A stretch of 24,738 nt of DNA from a virus. Positions within the stretch are counted from its first letter, which is position 1, and the number at the start of each line of letters is the position of its first letter. The stretch is taken from the IMG/VR virus record IMGVR_UViG_3300042924_004093, positions 1-24,738 of that record, one strand, 5' to 3'. Position numbers and translations under genes: made by a program. The notes under the pieces are model-generated. The model did not search any database. It worked only from the letters and a program-made list of their open reading frames with translations, and was not told where the DNA came from. Shown here in pieces: positions 1 through 8,091 of this stretch.

Positions 1-393
1 AATACCCATAAGATTCTTTGGTTTCAAAGTTTGGACACTTGTCTTCTTGAATGTTCCAGTTGTAGTTCCTTTACTACCAGCTTGAATCTTTGACTTCTCT
101 GATAATCTAACTACACCATCTCCGTAAGCACCCTTGCCACTTCCAGCATATGAATCACCAAGATTCAACCAAAGAGTTCCGTCATCACGAAGAATACGAC
201 GAACTTCTGCAAACACTTCAACCATCTTATCAATGTATTGTTGTGGTGTTTCTTCTTGACCAATCTGACCATCTTCTCCGTAATCACGAAGACCATAGTA
301 AGGTGGTGAAGTAACGCAGGTGTTGATAAAAGCATCCGGCAACTTCTTCATTGATTCAATACAGTCGCCTTCTAAAATGATATTTGTTTCCAT
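1..393 (-). CDS. DNA methyltransferase, N4/N6 type (3' end outside window)
   Basis: This is the N-terminal 131 residues of a DNA methylase; the reading frame stays open to the window edge, so the gene is cut there. The start METNIILEGDCIESMKKLP is typical of N4-cytosine/N6-adenine methylases. Residues about 28-36 contain the catalytic motif TSPPYYGLRDYG. That motif lies before any SAM-binding motif, which fits the beta-class order, and TSPPY is more often seen in N4-cytosine enzymes. LWLNLGDSYAGSGKG follows at about residue 75. The gene lies directly downstream of the polymerase. It probably modifies phage DNA for protection against host restriction; the target is unknown. Confidence 0.85.
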   Translation of the reverse strand, partial: METNIILEGDCIESMKKLPDAFINTCVTSPPYYGLRDYGEDGQIGQEETPQQYIDKMVEVFAEVRRILRDDGTLWLNLGDSYAGSGKGAYGDGVVRLSEKSKIQAGSKGTTTGTFKKTSVQTLKPKNLMGI

Positions 394-422
394 AACATCT
401 CTGTTTGTTTTACTAATGTTCT

Positions 423-451
423 AATATACGAAATCTTTTAGAAAGAAAAAA
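423..451 (-). promoter_or_regulatory. Weak promoter candidate before the methylase gene
   Basis: On the minus strand a TATATT hexamer (423-428) is preceded by TTCG, as in the better promoters of this window. The position 17 bp upstream holds only a T run at the end of the polymerase gene, so the -35 part is poor. Confidence 0.3.
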
Positions 452-2954
452 ACTTTTGTGCATTCTTTTTATGTTCCGATGGAAATTCCCATTTGAGTGC
501 ATCATAGAAAGCACGAAGCTTACCATCGAGTTCAGAGTTGAACAACTCGTGTGCATCAAAGTGTTCCTTTACGAATTGGATAATTTCATCAGGGTCAGAG
601 TCTCCACGAAATGCTAACTCTTCCAAACCAAATCTGTTGTTCTTTAGATACGCAACCTTCACCTTATCACCGTTTTTGATTGGTGGATATTTAGCAGGAC
701 ACTTGAACATCTTCAACAACTTGTTGTAGTTGATTGCGGCTTTGACGTGTGATGGTGTTCCCTTTGCGAATGCACCAAGAACAGAATCCTTGACTGGTTC
801 TTCATACTTCTTGATGTCTTTGATAGAAGAGTTCTTAGCAACTTCTGCAAACAGAACTTCACCCAACTGACGTTTGAATGTTAGAATGTTCTCATCAATC
901 TCATCTTTATTCTTTGACTTTAGAATGTCAACGAGAACTTCCTTCATGAACTTTTGGAATGACTTCGGGAATGAAGAACGAACAACGTCCAGTCCTTTCA
1001 CTTCCAACTTGTCCATCGGAACACCGTTGTCCGAGATAATCCAAAGAGCATACCTCTTCTTCTTTACCCAAAAGCCGGTACGTCCAATCATTTCCTGTTT
1101 GATTTCAAGTCGGTGTTTCTCTGTGTTGAATACCTTTTTAGCAAACACATCATAGAAGTGGTTAACGTAATTTTGAACTTCGGTGGCAATCTCGTAAATC
1201 TTACCCGTCATCAACTCAACGTCGTTGGTATCAATATCAGGAAAACGATTCTTCACGAGTGGTAAACACGAAACAAACACAGAGTCAGTATCAACGTATT
1301 GAACATAGTCAAGGTCATCTGTTTTCAATTCTTTGTTGTACTTCATATTGATTGCAGCTTCGGTCTTCTTGATAACGGTTTGACCTGAAAGAGTTACGGC
1401 TTCGGCATTATCAATATCGTAGAAACGAAACGCTGGTAGACCTAACACACCGTACAGAGAGTTCAGAAGAATCTTTTGAACCAACTGACGCTTCTTATAG
1501 AACTCATACTTTTCATTGTCTCCTTCTTTACCCCACTTCTTCATCGCGTCTTTGTATTCAACACGTTTGTCAAACCATTCGTTTAGGATAGCTGGGATAA
1601 GACCAACAATGTCTGTGTTATACATCACACCATTAGATGCAACGGTGTACTTATACTTTTCCAAGAACTTTACCAACTTTTCTTTACTTACCGTCTCACC
1701 ATTTACAATGTACTCATCCTTTTGACCACGAATAAATTCATCAGCATCCCAATCCATAATCTTTGCCACCTTTGTTTCAGGTGAGATGTTCAAGGTCATA
1801 ATGATAGACGGGTACAGAGATGTCAAGTCCAAGTCGTACATCCATTCATACTTACCAGGTATCGGGTCTTTCACGAAAGCTCCGATGAAACCTTGTTCAC
1901 CCGATTCCTTCAACTCTTCCATCTTCTCACGTCGGTCAGCTGGTTTGTTTGGAGCAACAATGTTTCCTGCTCGTTTGAGATACGTTAGAAGAGCACCTTC
2001 AAGATACTTTGATGAATATACGAAGTCCTCATACGGAACGTGACCAACGTGGCAAATAGCTCGAAGTAGGTCAATGTACTGTAACTTCTTATCCAATTCA
2101 AGGATAAGTTCAACGTCGGTAATGTTATATTCAATGAAGGTTTCAATATCGTTTTCCATCAAAGCATCAAGATTTCCTTCATACTCAATCTTACCACGTC
2201 CTAATTCTTTCATAGAGATTGCATTCAAAGCATACGATGGAAGTTCACCATAGAAGAACTTTTTGTACACAACCATGTAATCCAACATAGAAGTACCAGC
2301 GATAGAGTATCGGTTTCTGTATGGAGAGTAATACATCTCACCAATAGTTGAAAGTTGGTTTGCCACTTTCTTACCCAACACCCTCTTGATACGATTGTAA
2401 AGATACGGAACGTCGAAGTTGTCAACGTTCCAACCTGTCATGACGTGTGGACGGATTGTCTGAATTGCATCAATAAACTTTAGAAGAAGGTCTTTCTCAT
2501 TCTGACAAGAAACAATATGACGGTTACCGATTGTCTTGCTCTCTACCCTCTTTCTTTTGTCGAGGATGAGAACCGTATATTCACTTGTAGCAGAGTCATG
2601 ATACGCAATAGAAGTAACTTCATTGTTTCCTAACTGCGGGTCAGGAGTTCCCGTAATCATCTCAACCTCAATGTCAAACGCCATCGTTACGATACCTTCA
2701 GACGGCATATCCGAGTCACCATACATATCAACAAGAATACGAGTTGTCTCAGGAACATCGGACTCAAATAGATTCGGGTCATTCTTTACAAACGATGTCA
2801 CACGAGAAAGTTTATCACCGTGAAGTGATTGATACTTTCCGTTCGGGTCTTTCTTGTACGCATAAGGTGTATAGTTGAAGTGAGTGAGACCCTTCTTGTC
2901 ATCCCACACCCATGCTTCATTCGTCGTTGTCTTTACGAAAATATTTTGATACAT
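438..2954 (-). CDS. Family B DNA polymerase (replicative, T4 gp43-like)
   Basis: The 838-residue product is the phage replicative DNA polymerase with 3'-5' proofreading. Exonuclease motifs are visible: Exo I FDIEVE (D94, E96), Exo II GWNVDNFD (about 174-181) and Exo III YNITD (276-280). The polymerase palm follows: motif A DLTSLYPSI (376-384), motif B KILLNSLYG (494-502) and motif C YVDTDS (553-558), then a KKKRYA motif near 650 that contacts primer-template. All catalytic residues are present. The length is close to T4 gp43 (about 900), and there is no intein or split. The start has a good ribosome site (AAGGAAG) and its own promoter, whose -35 lies in the end of the ClpP-like gene. Confidence 0.97.
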   Translation of the reverse strand: MYQNIFVKTTTNEAWVWDDKKGLTHFNYTPYAYKKDPNGKYQSLHGDKLSRVTSFVKNDPNLFESDVPETTRILVDMYGDSDMPSEGIVTMAFDIEVEMITGTPDPQLGNNEVTSIAYHDSATSEYTVLILDKRKRVESKTIGNRHIVSCQNEKDLLLKFIDAIQTIRPHVMTGWNVDNFDVPYLYNRIKRVLGKKVANQLSTIGEMYYSPYRNRYSIAGTSMLDYMVVYKKFFYGELPSYALNAISMKELGRGKIEYEGNLDALMENDIETFIEYNITDVELILELDKKLQYIDLLRAICHVGHVPYEDFVYSSKYLEGALLTYLKRAGNIVAPNKPADRREKMEELKESGEQGFIGAFVKDPIPGKYEWMYDLDLTSLYPSIIMTLNISPETKVAKIMDWDADEFIRGQKDEYIVNGETVSKEKLVKFLEKYKYTVASNGVMYNTDIVGLIPAILNEWFDKRVEYKDAMKKWGKEGDNEKYEFYKKRQLVQKILLNSLYGVLGLPAFRFYDIDNAEAVTLSGQTVIKKTEAAINMKYNKELKTDDLDYVQYVDTDSVFVSCLPLVKNRFPDIDTNDVELMTGKIYEIATEVQNYVNHFYDVFAKKVFNTEKHRLEIKQEMIGRTGFWVKKKRYALWIISDNGVPMDKLEVKGLDVVRSSFPKSFQKFMKEVLVDILKSKNKDEIDENILTFKRQLGEVLFAEVAKNSSIKDIKKYEEPVKDSVLGAFAKGTPSHVKAAINYNKLLKMFKCPAKYPPIKNGDKVKVAYLKNNRFGLEELAFRGDSDPDEIIQFVKEHFDAHELFNSELDGKLRAFYDALKWEFPSEHKKNAQKFFSF

Positions 2955-2977
2955 AACTTCCTTTTATAGTTCCTTTC

Positions 2978-3007
2978 AATATAAGAAGAATCTTACTTAT
3001 ATCCAAA
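2978..3007 (-). promoter_or_regulatory. Class 1 promoter for the polymerase gene
   Basis: On the minus strand TTTGGAT (3001-3007) is followed after exactly 17 bp by TATATTG (TATATT at 2978-2983). The -35 part overlaps the last codons and stop of the ClpP-like gene. The same spacing and -35 word recur at eight other sites in the window. Confidence 0.65.
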
Positions 3008-3607
3008 ATGTGTGTCAATAGAAAACGTAAATTGTGGAATACCAATCTTCGTCGCTACCTTTGATTCAATCGCCTCATCTCCATTCAAATACCAATCCGA
3101 AAAGTTATTCTTCTTCAACTGTTCAAACAACCATCCCTTTGGTTTTCCAATATTCTTTGAGACTTCTTCAAAGATAAACTTCTCTAACCGTTCAGATTCT
3201 TTTGCATCGGTTTTCATATCATCGGGATTTCCAAATGACCCAGCCGAAACACGATGAAACATAATACGAGACCTCTTACCAACGAATCTCTTATCTCCCA
3301 TTCCAAAAAGAAGAGCCCCACAGGACATTGCCTTACCACAAGCAATTGTTACAATCTCTACCCCGTTGTCTCTAAACGATTGAAAGTAATCTAACATTCC
3401 AACAAGAGAGTCAACATACCCACCATATGAGTCAATGAAGATAGGAAGTATTTTCTGTCCTGTTGTCAAAGCCCTATCACAGTCGGCATAAAGTGACTTC
3501 GCGGACTCTTCGTTGAACTCACCAATAACCTTTACAATTACAGGAAGAGTAATGTTGTTTTCTAAATCTTTTTGTCTAATATGTGGGGAGTTTATTTCAA
3601 TCCTCAT
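2993..3607 (-). CDS. ClpP-like serine protease
   Basis: The 204-residue product has the ClpP/crotonase fold signature. SYGGYVDSLVGMLD matches the ClpP oxyanion region, AMSCGALL holds the nucleophile Ser (about S95), RIMFHRVSAG the His (about H118) and FSDWYLNGDEAIESK the Asp (about D171), so the triad is intact. Three ATGs lie close together (3619, 3613, 3607). I choose 3607 because GAGGA sits five bases before it, while 3619 has no ribosome site. The gene overlaps the end of the upstream methylase by 11 bp. ClpP-like enzymes in phages can act as prohead proteases, but here the setting next to polymerase does not show that, and no ClpX partner is seen. The role is undecided. Confidence 0.85.
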   Translation of the reverse strand: MRIEINSPHIRQKDLENNITLPVIVKVIGEFNEESAKSLYADCDRALTTGQKILPIFIDSYGGYVDSLVGMLDYFQSFRDNGVEIVTIACGKAMSCGALLFGMGDKRFVGKRSRIMFHRVSAGSFGNPDDMKTDAKESERLEKFIFEEVSKNIGKPKGWLFEQLKKNNFSDWYLNGDEAIESKVATKIGIPQFTFSIDTHFGYK

Positions 3608-4481
3608 GTTCATCCTCATAATCTAAAAAAACTAATGTTGTTTCGTGTGTCTTACAAAGAAACTTGTAATCCCAATTGCGACGGAACGTGAATCCCGCCC
3701 CAGGTGCCCGATTGACCGTAATCAATTTATCGTGAAGTGTAAAACCGCAATTCCCTGCCATACCTTGAAAGAAAGAATCCATATCGAGTAGACCCCTCTC
3801 TCCACGTCTAACTGTTCCTACCGTGAAGATAATGGGATGAAATCTTTTTTCCTTGTAGTTTGATTTCTTTACCATACCCTTTAGGTTTTGAAACATTTCT
3901 CCGATACGGTCTTCAAATTGAATGTCAGAGAGGTGTGAGAGGTCGCCATCACCCCCCGAATATTTTTCTATGTTGTAATACGGAGGACACGTAAAAATCG
4001 CATCAAACGTTTGATTGGGGAAGACTTCGTGGGGACGAGTTCCGTCTCCAACTTTGATTTCCCATTTTTGGTTTCCGAAATTCTTTTCTTCAATCTTGCG
4101 GATATTGTCCTGTACCGTGCCGATGCAAACATCAATCCCATAATAATTCCTTCCTAAACGAAGAGACATAAGTGAACGGGTGCCTCGTCCCGCGAATGGG
4201 TCTAGAATATCTTGACCTTCTTCTGTGTAGTATTTCAAAATGAATTCTGCTTGTGTTGGGTTGTAGATTGAGTATCTCATGTTTTTTGCGTACCCACCAC
4301 CACGAGGGGTTGCTGTTCCGCCGTTTACGATTCCTACGGAGTCGGTATCGTCGATAAAGTCCATGAGTTCGGGGGATTTATCGAATTGCATGACAGAGGT
4401 CGGTATGCCACCAAAATATTTCTTGAAAAAGATTTCTTCTTTCTCTTCTTCAGTTAAATCAAAAAACTTATTTAGAGACAT
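3597..4481 (-). CDS. DNA methyltransferase, N4/N6 type (second copy of the fold)
   Basis: The 294-residue product has the SAM-binding motif ILDPFAGRGTRSLMSLRLG at about 92-110, followed by YYGID and then the catalytic motif TCPPYYNIEKYSGG at about 170. Motif I before motif IV is the opposite order from the methylase at 1-393, so these are not recent duplicates. The N-terminal 60 residues (including NGGTATPRGGGYAKNMRYSIYNP) resemble phage methylases that are sometimes fused to or paired with ParB-like proteins, but no ParB domain is present. It is complete and ends by overlapping the ClpP-like start. It probably gives anti-restriction methylation; base and site cannot be told. Confidence 0.88.
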   Translation of the reverse strand: MSLNKFFDLTEEEKEEIFFKKYFGGIPTSVMQFDKSPELMDFIDDTDSVGIVNGGTATPRGGGYAKNMRYSIYNPTQAEFILKYYTEEGQDILDPFAGRGTRSLMSLRLGRNYYGIDVCIGTVQDNIRKIEEKNFGNQKWEIKVGDGTRPHEVFPNQTFDAIFTCPPYYNIEKYSGGDGDLSHLSDIQFEDRIGEMFQNLKGMVKKSNYKEKRFHPIIFTVGTVRRGERGLLDMDSFFQGMAGNCGFTLHDKLITVNRAPGAGFTFRRNWDYKFLCKTHETTLVFLDYEDEHED

Positions 4482-4484
4482 ATA

Positions 4485-4781
4485 TCAATCTTCAGCCATG
4501 AATGAATATCCACTTTGACGGTAATTCGGTAGAGTATTGAACGTTTCAATGAAATTTGTTTGAGTGTATGGCGTGAAGTTACTTCCGTCAATGACGACAT
4601 AGTTTCCCGCGTACACTCGTTTGTTGTTTGGTAATGTTATTGAAAACTTTTCTTTGTCCATAAAATCCGTCTGATAATGTAAACCAAACTTCCTACAAAA
4701 TTCTTTGGCGGATTGTTCACTACCATCAAATAGATAAGCAAAGAACTTTGTTTTCTTTAGTTCTACTTGTATAAGTTCCAT
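4485..4781 (-). CDS. Small phage protein of unknown function
   Basis: The 98-residue product starts at an ATG with AAAGGAG seven bases upstream; an in-frame GTG two codons earlier is too close to that site to be used. The C-terminal half reads RVYAGNYVVIDGSNFTPYTQTNFIETF, which recalls small phage proteins with a pattern like G-D/N-Y-x-V...P...F...F, but I cannot name the family with certainty. The N-terminal half has mixed charge and no membrane segment. It sits 3 bp before the methylase start, so the two genes are probably translated together. Confidence 0.75.
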   Translation of the reverse strand: MELIQVELKKTKFFAYLFDGSEQSAKEFCRKFGLHYQTDFMDKEKFSITLPNNKRVYAGNYVVIDGSNFTPYTQTNFIETFNTLPNYRQSGYSFMAED

Positions 4782-4793
4782 TGGCACACTCCT

Positions 4794-5069
4794 TTATTTA
4801 CCCATAACTTGTCTAATTCTTTCAATGTTATTCTTTATCCATTGACCGAGATAACGTTTACCGTCCTTCGGCCATACCCACGGTCCATAACCGACTTCCT
4901 TTTCATTTGGAATAGTCATGTCTTCTAACAAATCGACATCGTTATGTGTGGATTTTAGAATTTGTTTTGTTTTGTTACGAACCTTTTTGTGCCAAATCTT
5001 TTTACCTGGCTTATCCGAATCTGCACTCGTGTTTCCTGATACTGGTGTTTTCTTATAACTTCTACTCAT
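4794..5069 (-). CDS. Small basic phage protein (MSRSYKKTP family)
   Basis: The 91-residue product begins MSRSYKKTPVSGNTSADSDK, a start seen in many short phage and bacterial proteins of unknown role. It is rich in Lys and Arg (KKIWHKKVRNKTKQILK), which suggests nucleic acid binding. The start is set by GGAGG five bases before ATG; an in-frame ATG four codons upstream lies before that site and is rejected. The central YGPWVWPKDGKRYLGQW looks like a folded aromatic patch. It is the first gene of a minus-strand run that diverges from the MBL-fold gene. Confidence 0.8.
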   Translation of the reverse strand: MSRSYKKTPVSGNTSADSDKPGKKIWHKKVRNKTKQILKSTHNDVDLLEDMTIPNEKEVGYGPWVWPKDGKRYLGQWIKNNIERIRQVMGK

Positions 5070-5151
5070 ATAAACCTCCATGTAAAGAAATGGTAATTCA
5101 AAACTGACTACCTCTAATCATAATTATTGTTGAACACTTGGGAGACCTCTG
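5070..5151. promoter_or_regulatory. Divergent intergenic region
   Basis: This 82-bp AT-rich gap separates the only plus-strand gene from the minus-strand genes below it, so it must hold start signals for at least the plus-strand gene. GGGAG at 5140-5144 is the ribosome site of the plus gene. I see no site with the window's usual class 1 promoter pattern in either direction. Confidence 0.4.
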
Positions 5152-6039
5152 TTGAATAGAAGAAACTTCTTGGGACTATCTATCATGGCGTGTGGTTCCG
5201 TTATATTCGCCAACAATTTACTTGGTAATATACTCAATTCTACCGATACTTCCAAACCATTTTTTACTGCAACTTGGATAGGTCACTCCACAGTTTTGTT
5301 GAATATAGATGGGACAACTATACTCACCGACCCAGTTATGTTCAATCGAATTGGAGTATACGTTCTCGGAACTACAATCGGAATACCAAGATATACCAAA
5401 CCAGCAATTCCAATTGAACAACTACCAAAGATTGACATTGTTCTCATATCTCATGCCCACATAGACCACATGGATTTAGAAACTCTAAATTGGCTAACGG
5501 AACATAATCCAAAAGGAATTCATTGTATCACTGCAAAGAATACATCAGACATAATCAATGACTTGGAATGGAAGTCTCTAACAGAGTTAGATTGGAATGA
5601 CTCAATCTGTATAAACAATGTAACCATAACAGGAAAACAAGTTCTTCACAATGGTTGGAGATTACCGGGTGAGAAATGTAGACGAGATGGTCATATAAAA
5701 ACGGGTAGAAGTTATAACGGATATGTCATAGAACGAAATGGTTTGAAGATTGCATTTGGTGGAGATACCGCATACACAAAATCATTTCAGGAATTTGGAA
5801 ATACAGATGTGTCAATTATGCCAATCGGTGCATATCAAGGTTATTCGGATAATCATTGTACACCAGAAGAAGCACTTCAAATGACAAAGATGATGAAGTC
5901 ACCAGTCATTTTACCGATTCATTTTGGAACATTCCATCAAAGTTCAGAACCAATATGGGAACCAATACATCGTTTGATGAAGTACACCGATGGTATTGAA
6001 ATAGTTGGAACGAAGATAGGTTATAGATTCAAAATCTAA
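5152..6039 (+). CDS. MBL-fold hydrolase, NAPE-PLD/UlaG-like, with export signal
   Basis: The 295-residue product is a metallo-beta-lactamase-fold hydrolase of the Lactamase_B_2 type. It shows WIGHSTVLL (42-50), LTDPV (58-62), the metal motif SHAHIDH (H101, H103, D105, H106), a further His near 166, GGDTAY (D205), MPIGAYQGYSDNHCTPEEAL and PIHFGTF (H257). The order and the GAY...H.xPEEA...H.GTF block match N-acylphosphatidylethanolamine phospholipase D relatives. The start MNRRNFLGLSIMACG looks like a twin-arginine signal (RRxFLG) with a hydrophobic stretch, so export is likely; IMAC is a poor lipobox. The start codon is TTG with GGGAG seven bases upstream and a stop just above it. It is the only gene on this strand and overlaps the next gene tail-to-tail by 4 bp, which suggests an independently acquired cargo gene. 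Confidence 0.88.
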   Translation: MNRRNFLGLSIMACGSVIFANNLLGNILNSTDTSKPFFTATWIGHSTVLLNIDGTTILTDPVMFNRIGVYVLGTTIGIPRYTKPAIPIEQLPKIDIVLISHAHIDHMDLETLNWLTEHNPKGIHCITAKNTSDIINDLEWKSLTELDWNDSICINNVTITGKQVLHNGWRLPGEKCRRDGHIKTGRSYNGYVIERNGLKIAFGGDTAYTKSFQEFGNTDVSIMPIGAYQGYSDNHCTPEEALQMTKMMKSPVILPIHFGTFHQSSEPIWEPIHRLMKYTDGIEIVGTKIGYRFKI

Positions 6040-6446
6040 ACTTGAATCTCTCTCCAATCAGAATTGGCAATATGAGTCATTGCCCACTTACCATTTATGT
6101 TTGCCACTTCATAATAGTTTTGAATGTCTTTTTCTTTTGACTTCAATTCATTTAGTTCAATATACGAAAAAACTCGGTCAATACCAATACCACCTTTAGG
6201 AATAAATTGGATTGTTTGTTGTTCGTATTCTCGTGACCACCTTGATAAGTCATATCCAAGTTTACCCGTTTCCTTCAAATCAACAACGAAGAACTTATCA
6301 TATCCACTGCTTGAAAGGACTACGAAACCGTATCTGTTTATTTCGATTCTTGCTTGAAGTTGTTTGTTTCGTTGTTTGTTTTCGTGTGGTGTATACTTGT
6401 GATTATATGCAGTAATCAATCCACATTCATGTTCATAACTTTTCAT
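6036..6446 (-). CDS. DUF3293-like protein
   Basis: The 136-residue product has the N-terminal pattern GLITAYNHKYTPHENKQRN, like DUF3293 proteins, which begin I-T-A-x-N followed by an N-xx-RN-xxL helix. The residues KQRNKQLQARIE then lead into a beta strand with FVVLSSSG. A C-terminal half rich in aromatic residues follows. No function is known for the family. A longer relative with the same helix pattern is encoded at 14328-14927. It ends the operon that begins with the metallophosphatase and overlaps the tail of the plus-strand MBL gene by 4 bp. Confidence 0.72.
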   Translation of the reverse strand: MKSYEHECGLITAYNHKYTPHENKQRNKQLQARIEINRYGFVVLSSSGYDKFFVVDLKETGKLGYDLSRWSREYEQQTIQFIPKGGIGIDRVFSYIELNELKSKEKDIQNYYEVANINGKWAMTHIANSDWREIQV

Positions 6447-6585
6447 TCTCTCTAAACCTTTCCCATATTCCTTTTAGAATAGCTGATAGAAAGTACCAAC
6501 CCGTCCAAATACCTACGATAAGGGAGATGGTGGCTCCTCCTAACGAAAATATAAGGACGGGTAACGGCAAAACTTCTATTGACAT
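6433..6585 (-). CDS. Small single-span membrane protein
   Basis: The 50-residue product (MSIEVLPLPVLIFSLGG...) has a single hydrophobic stretch from about residue 5 to 37, containing WTGWYFL, and a charged tail KGIWERFRENEKL. It lies 8 bp after the exported nuclease gene and overlaps the DUF3293-like start by 14 bp, so tight packing supports it being real. No clear ribosome site precedes the ATG; it may rely on coupling to the gene upstream. It could be a holin-like, immunity or envelope protein, but nothing in the sequence decides this. Confidence 0.6.
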   Translation of the reverse strand: MSIEVLPLPVLIFSLGGATISLIVGIWTGWYFLSAILKGIWERFRENEKL

Positions 6586-6593
6586 TCTGTTAT

Positions 6594-7325
6594 TTAGAAA
6601 CCACCAAAGAACGTATATCCAGTGACTTCCTCAACCTTTTGAAGTGGAACAACATACGACTTCCAATCTAACTTACGAATACCGTTGATATTTGGCATAA
6701 GAACCGCAATCTTTTCTAACTTACCATCAGGTTTCTTTACCAACATAACTTTGAACACCCATTGTGGAACAGGAAACATTTTTGTTTTCTTGTTCAGATA
6801 TTCTACCTTATCCTTTTCATATACAGGACCAACTACAATCCAAAACTCATAAGTTGAATCCTTACACATCTTTTCAACCCATCTTTCACAATCCAACCAC
6901 GGCCCACGATTCAATTCAGGTCTTTGTGGAAAGACGTTTGACATAACGAATGTTTGACGGTTAGCCTCATTCGTACAAGTTCTTTCTTCCGAACGAACCG
7001 CGTGTCCTTTATCAAATCCTGAATTTTCAAAATCAGTATTTGTTGGACGTGGTAAATCTATCGGAAGGAGTGAGTCCTTGAAAAATGGTCCATGAAATCT
7101 TGGAACTGGTCCGAAGTCATCTTTACCAAGTCGATGTAAAACCCAGTTTGCAAATCCTGTGGTTCTGTTGAATGAGTAAACAAACTCGGAACGTTTGATG
7201 ATGATTGCACTTTCAAACTTTGCCGGTTGTCCATATTTCTCGTGAGAGCCTCGTTGTGCATACGATGAGACAAAAGATAATGTAAATAGTAACGAAACTA
7301 ATCCTGTTCTGAAAACTCTAATCAT
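6594..7325 (-). CDS. Exported DNA/RNA non-specific endonuclease (NUC1/NucA type)
   Basis: The 243-residue product starts with a classical signal peptide (MIRVFRTGLVSLLFTLSFVS, then SYA|QRG), so it should leave the cytoplasm. The mature part is a beta-beta-alpha-metal nuclease. GFDKGHAVRSEERT gives the DxGH motif with catalytic His about 108, and MSNVFPQRPELNRGPW gives the metal-binding Asn residues (N130, N139) with a downstream Glu in CERW. Such enzymes cut DNA and RNA without sequence preference. The start is the ATG preceded by GGAG; an in-frame TTG above it lies in the ribosome site. It follows dUTPase by 18 bp. An exported nuclease is unusual in a phage. Confidence 0.9.
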   Translation of the reverse strand: MIRVFRTGLVSLLFTLSFVSSYAQRGSHEKYGQPAKFESAIIIKRSEFVYSFNRTTGFANWVLHRLGKDDFGPVPRFHGPFFKDSLLPIDLPRPTNTDFENSGFDKGHAVRSEERTCTNEANRQTFVMSNVFPQRPELNRGPWLDCERWVEKMCKDSTYEFWIVVGPVYEKDKVEYLNKKTKMFPVPQWVFKVMLVKKPDGKLEKIAVLMPNINGIRKLDWKSYVVPLQKVEEVTGYTFFGGF

Positions 7326-7343
7326 TCGATTCTCCAATTGTGG

Positions 7344-7832
7344 TTAGATACCTGTTGAACCGAAACCTCCCTCATTCCTATCTGTTACTGAGAGCTCTTC
7401 TACTTCTTCCAAATAAATAGTTGGATATGGAATAATAATGAGTTGACCAATCTTATCACCGACCTTATAAAAGCTAAATGACTTATTGAATCTCAACATC
7501 AATTCTCCCCTATATCCAGAATCAATAACACCGACTGCATTCTTTAGGTAGAAGTTTTCTAACTTTGAAACAGAAGAACGTGGGAAGATAAGACCAACAT
7601 AACCTTTTGGAATTTCAACCGCAATACCGGTTCCGTATTCAATATATGGAACACCAAGATTTTCAGTCACGGTTATAGCAGTTAAATCTAAACCAGCATC
7701 ACCATCCTTTGCATACGTTGGAGTAACGGCATCGGGATGCAACTTCTTGAATCTTACTTTTAGTCTGTTATCGGATTCACCGACTTCAAACTTTACACCA
7801 TCGGGGGTTGTCCATACGTTAGATGAGTTCAT
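7344..7832 (-). CDS. dut: dUTPase (dUTP pyrophosphatase)
   Basis: The 162-residue product hydrolyses dUTP to dUMP, lowering uracil in DNA and feeding dTMP synthesis. All five trimeric dUTPase motifs are visible: DAGLDLTA, PRSSVSK, GVIDSGYRGEL (with catalytic Asp and Tyr), KIGQLIIIPYP and the C-terminal RNEGGFGSTG that closes over the substrate. An N-terminal extension of about 40 residues precedes motif 1. I choose the ATG at 7832, with GAGGT four bases before it; the longer ATG at 7859 lies inside the thioredoxin gene and has no site. It sits 7 bp after thioredoxin. Confidence 0.97.
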   Translation of the reverse strand: MNSSNVWTTPDGVKFEVGESDNRLKVRFKKLHPDAVTPTYAKDGDAGLDLTAITVTENLGVPYIEYGTGIAVEIPKGYVGLIFPRSSVSKLENFYLKNAVGVIDSGYRGELMLRFNKSFSFYKVGDKIGQLIIIPYPTIYLEEVEELSVTDRNEGGFGSTGI

Positions 7833-7839
7833 ACTTACC

Positions 7840-8091
7840 TCACTTGATTGCTTGTTCATAGACTGCCTTTGATTGAATACCGACGAAACGTGATGTTTCT
7901 ACTCCGTTCTTTTGAACGATAACTACCGGAATGGAACGAATACCATTCGCCTGAGCATCGGCTGGATTTGAATCAACGTCAACGATTTGATAGTTGACTC
8001 CCGGATTTTGTGCAGCAATTTCTTGCATGATTGGTTTGAGTGCTCGGCATGGACCACACCAAGCGGCTGTATAATGTTTGATTGTTGTCAT
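7840..8091 (-). CDS. Thioredoxin-like protein
   Basis: The 83-residue product is a short thioredoxin with active site WCGPC (residues 11-15) and the cis-proline in SIPVVIV (P55). It is shorter than E. coli thioredoxin (108), lacking the first strand and helix, which is common in phage and archaeal forms. It could reduce disulfides, including those formed in the C-terminal Cys pair of the ribonucleotide reductase at 20440-22296. Its ATG overlaps the stop of the metallophosphatase (ATGA) and has AAGGAAG upstream. Confidence 0.95.
   Translation of the reverse strand: MTTIKHYTAAWCGPCRALKPIMQEIAAQNPGVNYQIVDVDSNPADAQANGIRSIPVVIVQKNGVETSRFVGIQSKAVYEQAIK

Noticed and set aside
438-2954. Intein or intron in the polymerase, as is common in phages
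   Set aside because: All motifs are in order with normal spacing and no HINT or homing domain is inserted.
2993-3607. ClpP-like protein as the prohead protease that cuts the leaders
   Set aside because: The L/I-x-E cleavage rule belongs to the T4 gp21-type enzyme; nothing here ties the ClpP-like gene to the head genes, though it cannot be ruled out.
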